Shown here: positions 42,770-51,622 of the stretch, in pieces
Layout of the letters: the number at the start of each line of letters is the position of its first letter
Position numbering within the stretch: position 1 is the first letter of the stretch
DNA from: Candidatus Gastranaerophilales bacterium
GTDB taxonomy: Bacteria; Cyanobacteriota; Vampirovibrionia; Gastranaerophilales; Gastranaerophilaceae
DNA length: 55,489 bases
NCBI GenBank assembly: GCA_944325075.1
Contig: CALUYU010000006.1
Span: forward strand, 1 to 55,489
Direction of reading: 5' to 3'
Translations under genes and position numbers: made by a program
Notes under the pieces: generated by a model
Databases searched by the model: none
What the model saw: the letters and a program-made list of their open reading frames with translations, nothing else
What the model was told of the DNA's origin: nothing

Positions 42770-44200
42770 TTAGGTTCCCTGATTTTTTACGGTTTCAATG
42801 ACCTTAAACATACCATAAGTTTTATTTAGAATTTTATATGGTTCAAATTTCATTTTATAATATTTATCCTCTAAAACAAAACCGGTTTCCGGAATTTCAT
42901 CATTTACAACAGTAATTATATAGTTGTCCTTTTTATCTGAAAGCGACTTATGCAGCCAGGAAGGGAGAATTTGGGAACTTCCGTATTCACATAAAGGAGT
43001 TTCGTAAATTGTTGAATCCGAATCAGCTTTTGTTGCAGAACAATAAAAATAAATATCAGAATTTACCGCATAAGGAATTAACCTTTTATCCGCCTCAATT
43101 GTAAGTATAATTCTGGCATCGCTAATTTGCGAAAGAAAGTTATCAGCCATAAAACGGGAGGCCGAAGTATATGTATTTGGTTGAAACGGAATAATAGAAA
43201 AAATTTGGCCCAAAAAGAGAAGACCAACAAAAATTTCTATAATTTTTCCGGGGAAATCCTTTCCCCGAGCGTCGTTGATAAGCCATAAAGCAATTAAAGC
43301 ATATACCAGAAGAAATACATAATGGTGGAATGTTCCGCCGTATGTAAAATTAAAAACATATAGCAGAAAGGCTATTGGAATAATATAAATTAAAAATATT
43401 CTTTTGTCCTTGAAGCAGTAACAAGGCACAGCAAAAAATAAGAAAAGAGCAGAAACAATGTTTAGAACCGTAATAGGTTTCCATATTCCGGTAAAAAAAG
43501 TTAAAATATTTTGTATAAAATTATTATTAGGAGAAATAAAATCAGCATTTGCCCTGCCAAGCTGCCAGAATACCATAACAGCACACAATGCAAGAATTAC
43601 AAAGGAAACAGTAAAAGCTTTTCGGCTGATTTTATCCTCTAACGCAGCCTTAATTAAATCATAAGCAAAAATAATTCCAAAAGCAAACGCGCCGAACAAA
43701 GCCATAACACTAGTATTTGCGCAGATGAAAATCAGCAAGGAATAATTTATCGGGTGTACAAGTCTTTTTTTATATAAATCAGTTAGCAAAAACAAACACA
43801 AAACCCCGATCGAATAGCATCTTGCAATTACCGGAAGCTGAGCCAGAAATGGATATGAAAATGCCACCAGTGTTTTAATTATAGGGTTAAAGGGCGCATT
43901 TTTCAGAAATATAAACAATGCGAGAAATGCAAACAGCCAATTTATTATCAACATCGGATACGGCCATAACAAATTCAATTTTGCAAACGGCATTAAAAGC
44001 AAATACCACACAAAAGTATGCCCTTCATACTTCATCTGGGCAATCAGATCAATAAAATTATAATCACGCGCAAGCATCCAGGCGTGAGCCTCATCATACC
44101 ATGGCTGGTGAAAAAATACTCTTAACAGAGTTATAACAATCCAAATTCCAAGAATAACATAAATATACTTGCTGTACTTTGCACCGGTGTTAGTTTCCAT
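42770..44200 (-). CDS. GT-C glycosyltransferase-like membrane protein (paralogue 2)
   Basis: The 476-residue protein has the same fold and motifs as its neighbours: HQPWYDEAHA with Asp36, AQMKYEGHTFVWYLLLMPFAKLN and CANTSVMALFGAFAFG. The overlap with the upstream gene (11 bases) and zero spacing to the downstream gene indicate one transcript. Divergence from the paralogues is concentrated in the C-terminal soluble segment, which suggests a different acceptor. Confidence 0.8.
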   Translation of the reverse strand: METNTGAKYSKYIYVILGIWIVITLLRVFFHQPWYDEAHAWMLARDYNFIDLIAQMKYEGHTFVWYLLLMPFAKLNLLWPYPMLIINWLFAFLALFIFLKNAPFNPIIKTLVAFSYPFLAQLPVIARCYSIGVLCLFLLTDLYKKRLVHPINYSLLIFICANTSVMALFGAFAFGIIFAYDLIKAALEDKISRKAFTVSFVILALCAVMVFWQLGRANADFISPNNNFIQNILTFFTGIWKPITVLNIVSALFLFFAVPCYCFKDKRIFLIYIIPIAFLLYVFNFTYGGTFHHYVFLLVYALIALWLINDARGKDFPGKIIEIFVGLLFLGQIFSIIPFQPNTYTSASRFMADNFLSQISDARIILTIEADKRLIPYAVNSDIYFYCSATKADSDSTIYETPLCEYGSSQILPSWLHKSLSDKKDNYIITVVNDEIPETGFVLEDKYYKMKFEPYKILNKTYGMFKVIETVKNQGT

Positions 44201-45632
44201 TAGTAATTTCCTTATCTGAAACAGTTATCTTATAAATACTGTAAACGTTTTTAACTCGTTTATATAGATTTAAGTATATATAAGAATTTTTGTTACTATA
44301 CCCAAAAGCCTCTCCAACATCTCCAAGGCTTTTGTTTCTGAAGATAATAAAATTTTCCTTATCCTTACTCAAAACCTTTTCTACATACTCAGGATAAAAA
44401 TCAACATAATCAGCTTTACAAATAGGTGTACGTCCGGTACTTGCGTCAAAATTTACCGGAGCATTCGAACAAAAATCCCAAAATTCAATATTTTTATCAT
44501 ATAAATATGGCAAAAGATTTTTATCAAAAAGATTGATCATAATTACTCTGGAGCTGTTAAGACGGGAATCTTCAACAATCAATTCAGCAAGATTTTTAGG
44601 GATTTCCGAAAAATAATCCTTCAGTGAACCATAAGAATTAAAAATCAGACCAAAAAATAATACAGAAATAAATATCTCTGAAACCTTTGCCAATCTGCAA
44701 TCTTCAGTATCAAAATTCTTCATTAGCCAAAATGATACAATTGCGTATACCCATAAAAAACTGTAATGATGAATATAACCGCAATACAGAAATATAAACA
44801 CAAACAATAGAGAAAATATATTAAACAGATAGAAAAAGAAAACTCTTTTACTTCTGTAAAAATAAACAGGAAGAACAAAAAACATCCCTAACATGCCGGT
44901 AGTTGTAAGCACAGTAGTAACAATTCCCGAATGGAAATAGCATTGGGTAAAAAATTTAAGGAAATCGTGTGAGGCAACAAGATACTCCGAATTAGAACCT
45001 CCGAGCTGCCACAATATCATAACAGCACACAAACCTAATATTACAAAACTAAGCCGAAAGTCTTTGGGGCTGACATCATTTTTCATTGCAGATTTTATAA
45101 GGTCATAAGCAAAATACAGGCCAAACACAAATGCCCCAAAAAGAGCCATTACACTAGTATTTGCACAAATAAAAATGCATAACGAATAAATAATCGGATG
45201 CTTTAATCTAGATTTATAAAGATCTGCCAGCACAAATAACATTAAAACACCAATTGCATAACATCTTGCAACTATCGGATAAACAACAAAAAACGGAACC
45301 GAAAAAGTTATAAGAGATTTAGTAACCGGATTAAGCGGAGCCCTTTTCCACATAAGCACTACAGCCAGAAAGGCAAAAAGCCAGTTCATAACAGTCATGG
45401 AATACGGATACCATAAATTTAACTTTGCAAACGGCATTAAAAGTAAATACCACACAAAAGTGTGTCCTTCATACTTCATCTGCCCTATTATGTCAATAAA
45501 CGACAGCTCCCGAGCAATTGACCACGCATGAGCCTCATCGTACCACGGCTGGTGAAAGACTATTCTTATCAATGTAATAAGAACCCAAATACTAATAACA
45601 ACCGTAAAAACTTTGTTATTATTTAGTTTCAT
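44190..45632 (-). CDS. GT-C glycosyltransferase-like membrane protein (paralogue 3)
   Basis: The 480-residue protein has the HQPWYDEAHA motif with Asp32, GQMKYEGHTFVWYLLLMPFAKLNLWYPYSM and CANTSVMALFGAFVFG. It is first of the three copies after the FAD oxidoreductase gene, which it overlaps by 14 bases. Its C-terminal portion (after about residue 340) is the least like the others. Confidence 0.8.
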   Translation of the reverse strand: MKLNNNKVFTVVISIWVLITLIRIVFHQPWYDEAHAWSIARELSFIDIIGQMKYEGHTFVWYLLLMPFAKLNLWYPYSMTVMNWLFAFLAVVLMWKRAPLNPVTKSLITFSVPFFVVYPIVARCYAIGVLMLFVLADLYKSRLKHPIIYSLCIFICANTSVMALFGAFVFGLYFAYDLIKSAMKNDVSPKDFRLSFVILGLCAVMILWQLGGSNSEYLVASHDFLKFFTQCYFHSGIVTTVLTTTGMLGMFFVLPVYFYRSKRVFFFYLFNIFSLLFVFIFLYCGYIHHYSFLWVYAIVSFWLMKNFDTEDCRLAKVSEIFISVLFFGLIFNSYGSLKDYFSEIPKNLAELIVEDSRLNSSRVIMINLFDKNLLPYLYDKNIEFWDFCSNAPVNFDASTGRTPICKADYVDFYPEYVEKVLSKDKENFIIFRNKSLGDVGEAFGYSNKNSYIYLNLYKRVKNVYSIYKITVSDKEITNGN

Positions 45633-47172
45633 GGTATTCCTTTTCAGTATTTACAAGCCACAATATATCCTTATCAAGATTATCCCTGATAACATTAACA
45701 GCCTCAATTCCGCTAAGCATAGAGTGATCCATATTGTTATACTTGTGCTGGCCGTTACGCCCGATGCAGTATAAGTTTTTAATTGAACCCAGATATTCTT
45801 TAACTTTATCGAAATCCTTATATGCCCCAAAGTACGCAGGATAAGCTTTCTTAACTCTTATCCTAACACTGTCCAGCACATCATCTTTTGTAATCACATT
45901 TAGTTTTTCGAGTTCGGAAATACCAAAGTTAATCATATCCTCATCAGACATATTCCACATATCATCGCCTTCATTACAGAAATATTCAAGGCTCAGGAAA
46001 ACTTTATTCTGAAAATCTTTAACCAGATAAGGCGACCAGTTATTCATAATCTGCATACGCCCAGCCGTAATATCATCTTCCTGAATATAAATCCAGCTGT
46101 CCGGACAAATGTCGTTAATCGTCGGGATTTTAGTATTATTCTTAAGATTAATCCGGTTGCAGTAGAGCCCGACAAGAATGTAATCTCTGTATGGGAGATT
46201 CTCTGCAATTGCCCGAACATCCTCAGGTACAGCCTCCCCAAACCCTGCCACCAAATCTTTTACCGGCATTGAAGAGATAAAGTAATTTCCTCTGTATTCT
46301 TTTTCTTCCCCTCTTTTAACAGCCTTTAAAGCCCGGATTTTACCATCCGCAAGCTCAAAGGATGTAACTTTTGTATTTAAATGAATTATTCCGCCCATAC
46401 GTATGATTTCATCTGCCATAAATTCCCAAAGCTGGCCGCAGCCGTATTTAGGGTAAAAATATTCCTCAATTAGAGAAGTTTCTTTCTGCTTATTAGAAAT
46501 CAGTTTAAACGGTGAAAGCAAAGCATTTACAACAGCCTTTAAAAGCGATAAACCTTTAATTCTCTGTTCGCCCCACTCTTTTGAAATATCTCGGGGATGA
46601 AGCCCCCAGACTTTTTGTGTATACTTTTCAAAAAACATCTTATATAAAACCAGGCCGAAACGGTTTATCATAAAATCTTCAAGACTAATCTCCGGCCGTT
46701 TAACAAAACACGATTTTATATAGCTCATACCAGCCGAAAATGTTCTGCCTATTCCCATATTTAAAATTGTGGATAGTTTAAGGCTTATCGGGTAATCAAA
46801 AAACTTTCTGAGATAATAAATCCTTGAAACTCTCCGGCGTTTAAGCATTACACGGTCAGTCTCATCCGGATCCGGACCGGTTGGGGAAAGAGTAATTTCT
46901 CTTTTTAATATTTTATCGTCAATAGGCGGCTGGCCCTGAAGCGGGAGAATCTCTTCCCAAAAATCAAGAATTTCCTGATTTTTAGAAAACAATCTGTGAC
47001 CGCCAAGATCAATACCGTTCCCGTTATAATGAACAGTCCTTGAAATTCCGCCGACACAATCAAGTTCTTCAAGAACTACCGGCAAAATATCATCAGTTTT
47101 TGTCAAAAAATTATACGCGGCACTTAACCCGGCAGGCCCTGCACCAATTATAACGGCAATTTTATCTCTCAT
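45619..47172 (-). CDS. FAD-dependent oxidoreductase of glycan cluster (UDP-galactopyranose mutase/amine-oxidase fold)
   Basis: The 517-residue protein has the FAD-binding GAGPAGLSAAYNFL at residues 10-23, GISRTVHYNGNGIDLGGHRLFSK, GLHPRDISKEWGEQRIKGLSL and a C-terminal YCIGRNGQHKYNNMDHSM flavin-binding block. This set is seen in NAD(P)/FAD-dependent oxidoreductases next to polysaccharide glycosyltransferases; the substrate may be a nucleotide- or lipid-linked sugar. It is the first gene of the four-gene leftward operon. A terminator-like hairpin lies upstream (47247). Confidence 0.82.
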   Translation of the reverse strand: MRDKIAVIIGAGPAGLSAAYNFLTKTDDILPVVLEELDCVGGISRTVHYNGNGIDLGGHRLFSKNQEILDFWEEILPLQGQPPIDDKILKREITLSPTGPDPDETDRVMLKRRRVSRIYYLRKFFDYPISLKLSTILNMGIGRTFSAGMSYIKSCFVKRPEISLEDFMINRFGLVLYKMFFEKYTQKVWGLHPRDISKEWGEQRIKGLSLLKAVVNALLSPFKLISNKQKETSLIEEYFYPKYGCGQLWEFMADEIIRMGGIIHLNTKVTSFELADGKIRALKAVKRGEEKEYRGNYFISSMPVKDLVAGFGEAVPEDVRAIAENLPYRDYILVGLYCNRINLKNNTKIPTINDICPDSWIYIQEDDITAGRMQIMNNWSPYLVKDFQNKVFLSLEYFCNEGDDMWNMSDEDMINFGISELEKLNVITKDDVLDSVRIRVKKAYPAYFGAYKDFDKVKEYLGSIKNLYCIGRNGQHKYNNMDHSMLSGIEAVNVIRDNLDKDILWLVNTEKEYHETK

Positions 47173-47240
47173 ACTCTCTTCTCCCCTATACGGGGATTTT
47201 ACTACAAAATTGTTATAATGGCAAAATTTTTACATAAGAA

Positions 47241-47282
47241 AAAAATAAAACCACTCCGGTATTAGAGTAGTTTTATTTTTTT
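47241..47282 (-). terminator. Terminator after the uracil-DNA glycosylase gene
   Basis: The stem AAATAAAACCACTC / GAGTAGTTTTATTT with one mismatch is flanked by A/T runs. It lies between the glycosylase stop at 47307 and the start of the glycan operon. Confidence 0.7.
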
Positions 47283-47306
47283 ATATGCATAGCTTATTCA
47301 AAAAAT

Positions 47307-47957
47307 TTAAACACTTGCCAAACTGCTGAATGTTAAATTATTATTAGTAAACACATTGTTTACGTCAGGAAGAATTGTTTCTTTAATATTTCTCAAGTCT
47401 TCCTGCATTAAGCGTCTTGGCGAACCCTCTTCCATAGAGCTGTTTCTCAAAAGATAAGAAGGATGGAAGATTGTTATAGCCTTATACTCAACACCGTCAA
47501 CTGTAACAGTCATCCACTTCCCGCGGACTTTAGAGATAGTCTGCTTTTTATCCAAATTTACAAATGATTTTAAAGCAGTAGCTCCGCACAAAACAATTGC
47601 ATCCGGCTTAATAATATCGATTTGCGCGTCCAGAAATTTTCTGCAAGCAGCTTTTTCCTCATCAGTAGGAACTCTGTTTTCAGGCGGACGGCATTTTACT
47701 GTATTGATTACATATAAATCTTTATCACGAGAAATTCCCGCTTCTGCAAGAAAATCATTTAACAGTTGTCCAGCCTTGCCGACAAAAGGTCTGCCGGTTT
47801 CATCTTCCATTTCTCCAGGGGCTTCTCCGATAAGGACAATTCTTGCGGTTGAGGCATCACCGTCACCGAAAACTACATTTGTACGGCTGTTTGCTAAAGC
47901 ACATCCATTACAATTTTCACACTTTTGTCTTACTATCTCCAGACAATTTTTTTTCAT
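47307..47957 (-). CDS. Family-4 uracil-DNA glycosylase (Fe-S)
   Basis: The start at 47957 follows GAGGAG; the gene overlaps the upstream symporter gene by 41 bases. The 216-residue protein has the N-terminal cluster ligands C13-x2-C16 and the second pair in VKCRPPENR and KAACRKFL, the GEAPGEMEDETGRPFVGKAGQLL uracil pocket and IFHPSYLLR. It removes uracil from DNA at the start of base-excision repair. Confidence 0.92.
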   Translation of the reverse strand: MKKNCLEIVRQKCENCNGCALANSRTNVVFGDGDASTARIVLIGEAPGEMEDETGRPFVGKAGQLLNDFLAEAGISRDKDLYVINTVKCRPPENRVPTDEEKAACRKFLDAQIDIIKPDAIVLCGATALKSFVNLDKKQTISKVRGKWMTVTVDGVEYKAITIFHPSYLLRNSSMEEGSPRRLMQEDLRNIKETILPDVNNVFTNNNLTFSSLASV

Positions 47958-49428
47958 CGTCAATCTCCTCTTTTTTAAATAAGCCAACGTTATATTTTAT
48001 ACAATATCTTCTTAATTCCTTAATAACAACATCCGAAAGTATGAATACTGCTATTAAGTTTGGAACAGCCAGAAACAAAGTAAATGCATCAGAAAGATTA
48101 ATTATACTTTTAAAATTCATTGCTGAACCGATTATAATGAATATACAATATATAACCTGAAAAGTTCTTGTTGTCAATTTTGTATCACCGAACAAAAAGG
48201 TCCAGCCTTTTATCCCGTAATAAGACCCGCAGAGCATGGTAGAAAGAACAAAACAGCTTGCCATAAAAGTCAATAGTATCGGGAAAAACGGGCAAACTGT
48301 TGCAAAAGCCTTAGATGTTAGTTCAATTCCTGCAAGCCCGTTACTTTGTAAATAAACACCGCTTACAACAATAACAAAAGCAGTAGCAGAACCGACGATT
48401 ACGGTATCAACAAAAGGCTGAAGCATAGCAATAAACGCTTGGGCAACAGGTTTATTTGTTCTCACAGCGGAAAAAGCAATAGGAGCAGTACCTAAACCTG
48501 CCTCATTAGCAAACATTGCACGCCTAAAGCCCCACAACATGCATGCAAAAACTCCACCTTCCAAAGCCCGCGGCTTAAAAGCCTCTGTTAAAATAACATG
48601 CACAGTATGCGGGAAATGCCCAATATTGACAATACAAATTATAAATGCGGAAAGCACATACAAAGTACACATAACAGGCGTTACTTTGGATGTAAATTTG
48701 CCTATAGCTTTAATTCCGCCGATAATAGTAACATAGGTTATAACAGCAACTATTAAACCAACAAGCCAGCTCTGGTTGTGGAAAAAACTTGCCTCCCCGC
48801 CGGTTACCTCAGTAATTTGGGTTGTCATTGCATTTATCTGAAAAAGATTCCATCCGCCGATCATTGCAAAAATACAACAAACAGCGTAGATTTTTGCTAA
48901 AAAAGGTGCAAAAGGACCAATTATTTTATGATTTTTTAGTCCTCTCATAATATAATACATAGGGCCGCCGGCAACAGTACCATCTTTTTTATTTACATAC
49001 CGAAATTTCAACCCCAAAAGAACTTCTGCAAATTTCAAGGCCATTGAAAATAAGCCCGCAATAATCATCCAGAATATAACACCCGGACCGCCTATTGAAA
49101 CAGCAGCGGCAGAACCTGCTACATTTCCAATTCCGGCAGAAGCAGATATAGTTGCAGTTAAAGCCTGAAATGCGGAAACTTCTCCATGTTTCTTTCTCTG
49201 AACAATATCTTTGTGCTCATAATTTTTAGTTATAAGTTTTATAGCGTGTTTAAATCCCCAAAATCCAATAAACCTTGTTCGTAATGTAAAATAAATAGCA
49301 GCAGACATTAACAGAACAATAAGAAATTCAACTCTTACTCCATGAATAGTTATCGAACTGAAAATTATCCCTGAAATTTTATCGGCTATGGGGGACAATA
49401 AGCTGTCAATTGCGCTATCTAAATTCAT
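47917..49428 (-). CDS. Sodium:alanine symporter (AGCS family)
   Basis: The 503-residue protein has about 11 helices and AGCS motifs: FQALTATISASAGIGNVAGSAAAVSIGGPGVIFWM, AEVLLGLKFR and GFRRAMFANEAGLGTAPIA. It takes up alanine, glycine or related amino acids with Na+. The C-terminus (KKEEIDDEKKLSGDSKTKV) overlaps the start of the glycosylase gene, so the two are translationally coupled although unrelated in function. Confidence 0.93.
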   Translation of the reverse strand: MNLDSAIDSLLSPIADKISGIIFSSITIHGVRVEFLIVLLMSAAIYFTLRTRFIGFWGFKHAIKLITKNYEHKDIVQRKKHGEVSAFQALTATISASAGIGNVAGSAAAVSIGGPGVIFWMIIAGLFSMALKFAEVLLGLKFRYVNKKDGTVAGGPMYYIMRGLKNHKIIGPFAPFLAKIYAVCCIFAMIGGWNLFQINAMTTQITEVTGGEASFFHNQSWLVGLIVAVITYVTIIGGIKAIGKFTSKVTPVMCTLYVLSAFIICIVNIGHFPHTVHVILTEAFKPRALEGGVFACMLWGFRRAMFANEAGLGTAPIAFSAVRTNKPVAQAFIAMLQPFVDTVIVGSATAFVIVVSGVYLQSNGLAGIELTSKAFATVCPFFPILLTFMASCFVLSTMLCGSYYGIKGWTFLFGDTKLTTRTFQVIYCIFIIIGSAMNFKSIINLSDAFTLFLAVPNLIAVFILSDVVIKELRRYCIKYNVGLFKKEEIDDEKKLSGDSKTKV

Positions 49429-49510
49429 ATAATAATATTAACACAAACATGACAAACCAATAAAATTTAAAATTTTCACAAGAAGAATTATTCAATTCAC
49501 AATAAGAATA

Positions 49511-49534
49511 AAGGATGGTTCTTAGACCATCCTT
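49511..49534 (-). terminator. Terminator of prepilin gene 49549
   Basis: A perfect 9-bp stem AAGGATGGT / ACCATCCTT with a six-base loop is followed on the minus strand by TATTCTTATT. Confidence 0.8.
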
Positions 49535-49548
49535 ATGCATGAACTTTA

Positions 49549-50310
49549 TTATAACTTATAAGGGTAATCATCCTTAAATTTCCAGCCATCAAGCTCTATA
49601 AGGCGCGTACAAGTAACAGGAGATGTTTTACATAGATTTAATGCCTGCGTCCGATTATTTCTTGAAGCAACCGGGATTAAATATGTCCCCCAATATTGGT
49701 TTGTCTTACCCAAATACTGAAGATTATATGGCGGCAAACACAACATAAAATAAAAACGATCTATAGCGTGAATATTAGGATTATTTTTTCCATTTGTATC
49801 ATAATGAACATCCAGACATGCGCCATTTGCTATTGCTGCGACGCTGCCATCATTAAAGTAAAGAGCCACATAATCCAAAAAGTTCGGATCTTTTTCAACT
49901 ACCTTAGCATATTTTATGTATGGAAGTATATAGGTATTTAAAAATGCTATAGTATCTTTTGCTCCGGCATCTTTATCATACTGAATATTTCCATTTTCGT
50001 CATACACAGGGTTACCGTCTTCATCTTGCGAAAAATTAAACAATGGTTTTGTCCAATACTTGGGTTCACCATAATCTTTTTGTGCCATTAATAAAGCCTG
50101 CTGCATTGTACTATTGAATTTTTTTAATCTTGAGATAGTCTCTGTTTTCCTGCCATTAGCAATTAATGTCGGTAAAGTCATTGCTGCAACAACTCCGATT
50201 ATGCCAAGGGTTATTAGAACCTCCGCCAAGGTAAATGCGACCTTGCGAGACGAGTGGTGCCTGAGACACGATACTACAATGCTCCAACGGCGAGATGATA
50301 CAGAAATCAA
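49549..50310 (-). CDS. Type IV prepilin-like protein
   Basis: The 253-residue product includes an unusually long 25-residue basic leader (ISVSSRRWSIVVSCLRHHSSRKVA) before FTLAEVLITLGII, then VVAAMTLPTLIA and a pilin body. The start is uncertain; the frame begins at TTG 50310 without a clear ribosome-binding site, and the leader is homologous to that of the 54437 gene. The tail DGWKFKDDYPYKL matches the shared GWxxxDDYP motif. REPIN-like palindromes lie directly upstream (50312-50441). A pseudopilin or minor-pilin role is inferred. Confidence 0.82.
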   Translation of the reverse strand: MISVSSRRWSIVVSCLRHHSSRKVAFTLAEVLITLGIIGVVAAMTLPTLIANGRKTETISRLKKFNSTMQQALLMAQKDYGEPKYWTKPLFNFSQDEDGNPVYDENGNIQYDKDAGAKDTIAFLNTYILPYIKYAKVVEKDPNFLDYVALYFNDGSVAAIANGACLDVHYDTNGKNNPNIHAIDRFYFMLCLPPYNLQYLGKTNQYWGTYLIPVASRNNRTQALNLCKTSPVTCTRLIELDGWKFKDDYPYKL

Positions 50311-50311
50311 T

Positions 50312-50334
50312 GTAGGTTGGGCTTTCAGCCCAAC
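50312..50334 (+). repeat. Single REP palindrome, copy C
   Basis: GTAGGTTGGGC-TTTCA-GCCCAAC. The preceding 20 bases (GATACAGAAATCAA and neighbours) also match those before copy D at 55227, so a longer unit spanning the prepilin leader is repeated. Confidence 0.85.
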
Positions 50335-50383
50335 ATTAGATTTATTGTTATTGAAATCAGCATATTCTTGCCGGTAGTTTTTT

Positions 50384-50441
50384 GTAGGTTGGGGTTTCTA
50401 CCCCAACATAATTTCATTGTTGGGCTGAAAGCCCAACCTAC
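50384..50441 (-). repeat. REPIN-like double palindrome, copy B
   Basis: The 58-bp sequence is the exact reverse complement of copy A (12149-12206) and has the same orientation relative to the prepilin gene it precedes. Identity continues a few bases into flanking AAAAA. Confidence 0.9.
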
Positions 50442-50657
50442 ATCAACTTTGTTCACCCTACCGAAAATCCGCTTTTCGCTAAAGAAAATCGTTCTAAGCC
50501 CTTAAAGGATCAATAAAATCCCACGACTCATAGTGCTTTCTTTTTTGCTTACTTTTTTCTTTAGCGGAAAGAAAAAAGTAAGTTGGGCAAGTTGCTCAAC
50601 CAACATTTATCTGCTTATTCAAGATATTACTAATAAGCCGAAACCACTTAATGACTA

Positions 50658-51569
50658 TTATTTAATCATCTGCTTTTTAAGGTCTGTTCTAATATCAGAT
50701 AGCGGACCATTTCCAGGATTTCTAACATGCGCATAATATTTCTTTAAAAAAGTGTAAGGATATTTAGGGATCCAGCCCAAGCGCATAAAAATAGTTACGG
50801 TGTCTGCCCCTCTTGAAAGCATTAAATCATCAATAGCGGCCTCATGAGCCGGAGATATTGAGGAGAAAACCTTAATAAAGTAATCGGAAAATGTAAGAAC
50901 AGAATACCCCGATATCACACCGGTATCAGTAATAATATTTGTAACTTTGAAATTTTCATTTTCCCGAATATGCTTAACGTCCTCCGGTAATGTAAGAGTA
51001 TCAGCCGCTACCTGCTCGATTTCATACCAGTCACCCAAATATTTAACCCGCATAATATTTGGTTTTGGCATGTAGATATCATCACAAACATTATCGATTA
51101 AAACTTTACCATTAAAATCACTTACACCATATTTATAATCTTTATATGTTAACAACATTCCGCCAAACAACAAATCTATAGAGGTATATTCAGGCGGTAA
51201 AATAGCTTTACCGGTCTCATCGTAAATTGTAAAATCATTATCATTACCAAATTTTACATACTTTCCAAGAACCCTTTCAACATGTCTATATTTAGGCTTT
51301 AACAAGTAATTCCCGTTAGAATCAATAAGTCCGAATTTATTTTTCTTCTGTACTATCCAGGAAGTATTCCCAACTCTTATTAATTTTACAAACTCAGGCT
51401 CAACTATAACATTGCCATCTTTATCTTTAAGCCCCCAAAGACTATTCTCGTTATAAGCCTGAACATCAGAAACAGACAAATTCCTCTGTAAAACGTCCTG
51501 CCCGTCTTCAGAGTATGCTGCCCCTGAAATTAAAAACATTAACGAAATGATTACAAAAAACTTTTTCAT
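50658..51569 (-). CDS. Secreted WG-repeat protein
   Basis: The start at 51569 gives a clean signal peptide (MKKFFVIISLMFLISGAAYS); the frame runs to 51593. The 303-residue protein has three to four WG-type repeats (LWGLKDKDGNVIVEPEF, KFGLIDSNGNYLLKPKY, DFTIYDETGKAILPPEY, KYGVSDFNGKVLI). These form a beta-propeller-like structure of unknown function. The C-terminal 120 residues are not recognised. It is divergent from the AsmA-like gene across 53 bases. No ribosome-binding site is visible. Confidence 0.8.
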   Translation of the reverse strand: MKKFFVIISLMFLISGAAYSEDGQDVLQRNLSVSDVQAYNENSLWGLKDKDGNVIVEPEFVKLIRVGNTSWIVQKKNKFGLIDSNGNYLLKPKYRHVERVLGKYVKFGNDNDFTIYDETGKAILPPEYTSIDLLFGGMLLTYKDYKYGVSDFNGKVLIDNVCDDIYMPKPNIMRVKYLGDWYEIEQVAADTLTLPEDVKHIRENENFKVTNIITDTGVISGYSVLTFSDYFIKVFSSISPAHEAAIDDLMLSRGADTVTIFMRLGWIPKYPYTFLKKYYAHVRNPGNGPLSDIRTDLKKQMIK

Positions 51570-51622
51570 AATATAATAATAACATAAAATCATTTATATG
51601 ATATAATATTTTTGGAAGAGTT

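Larger units (their letters stand above)
50311..50657. other. Repeat-rich region upstream of prepilin 49549
   Basis: It contains a single REP (50312-50334), a full REPIN (50384-50441) and a perfect 15-bp hairpin CTTACTTTTTTCTTT / AAAGAAAAAAGTAAG (50548-50562 and 50568-50582). A GTTGGGC / GCTCAAC stem follows just after 50582. No gene is seen. The promoter of the prepilin gene was not identified. Confidence 0.6.
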
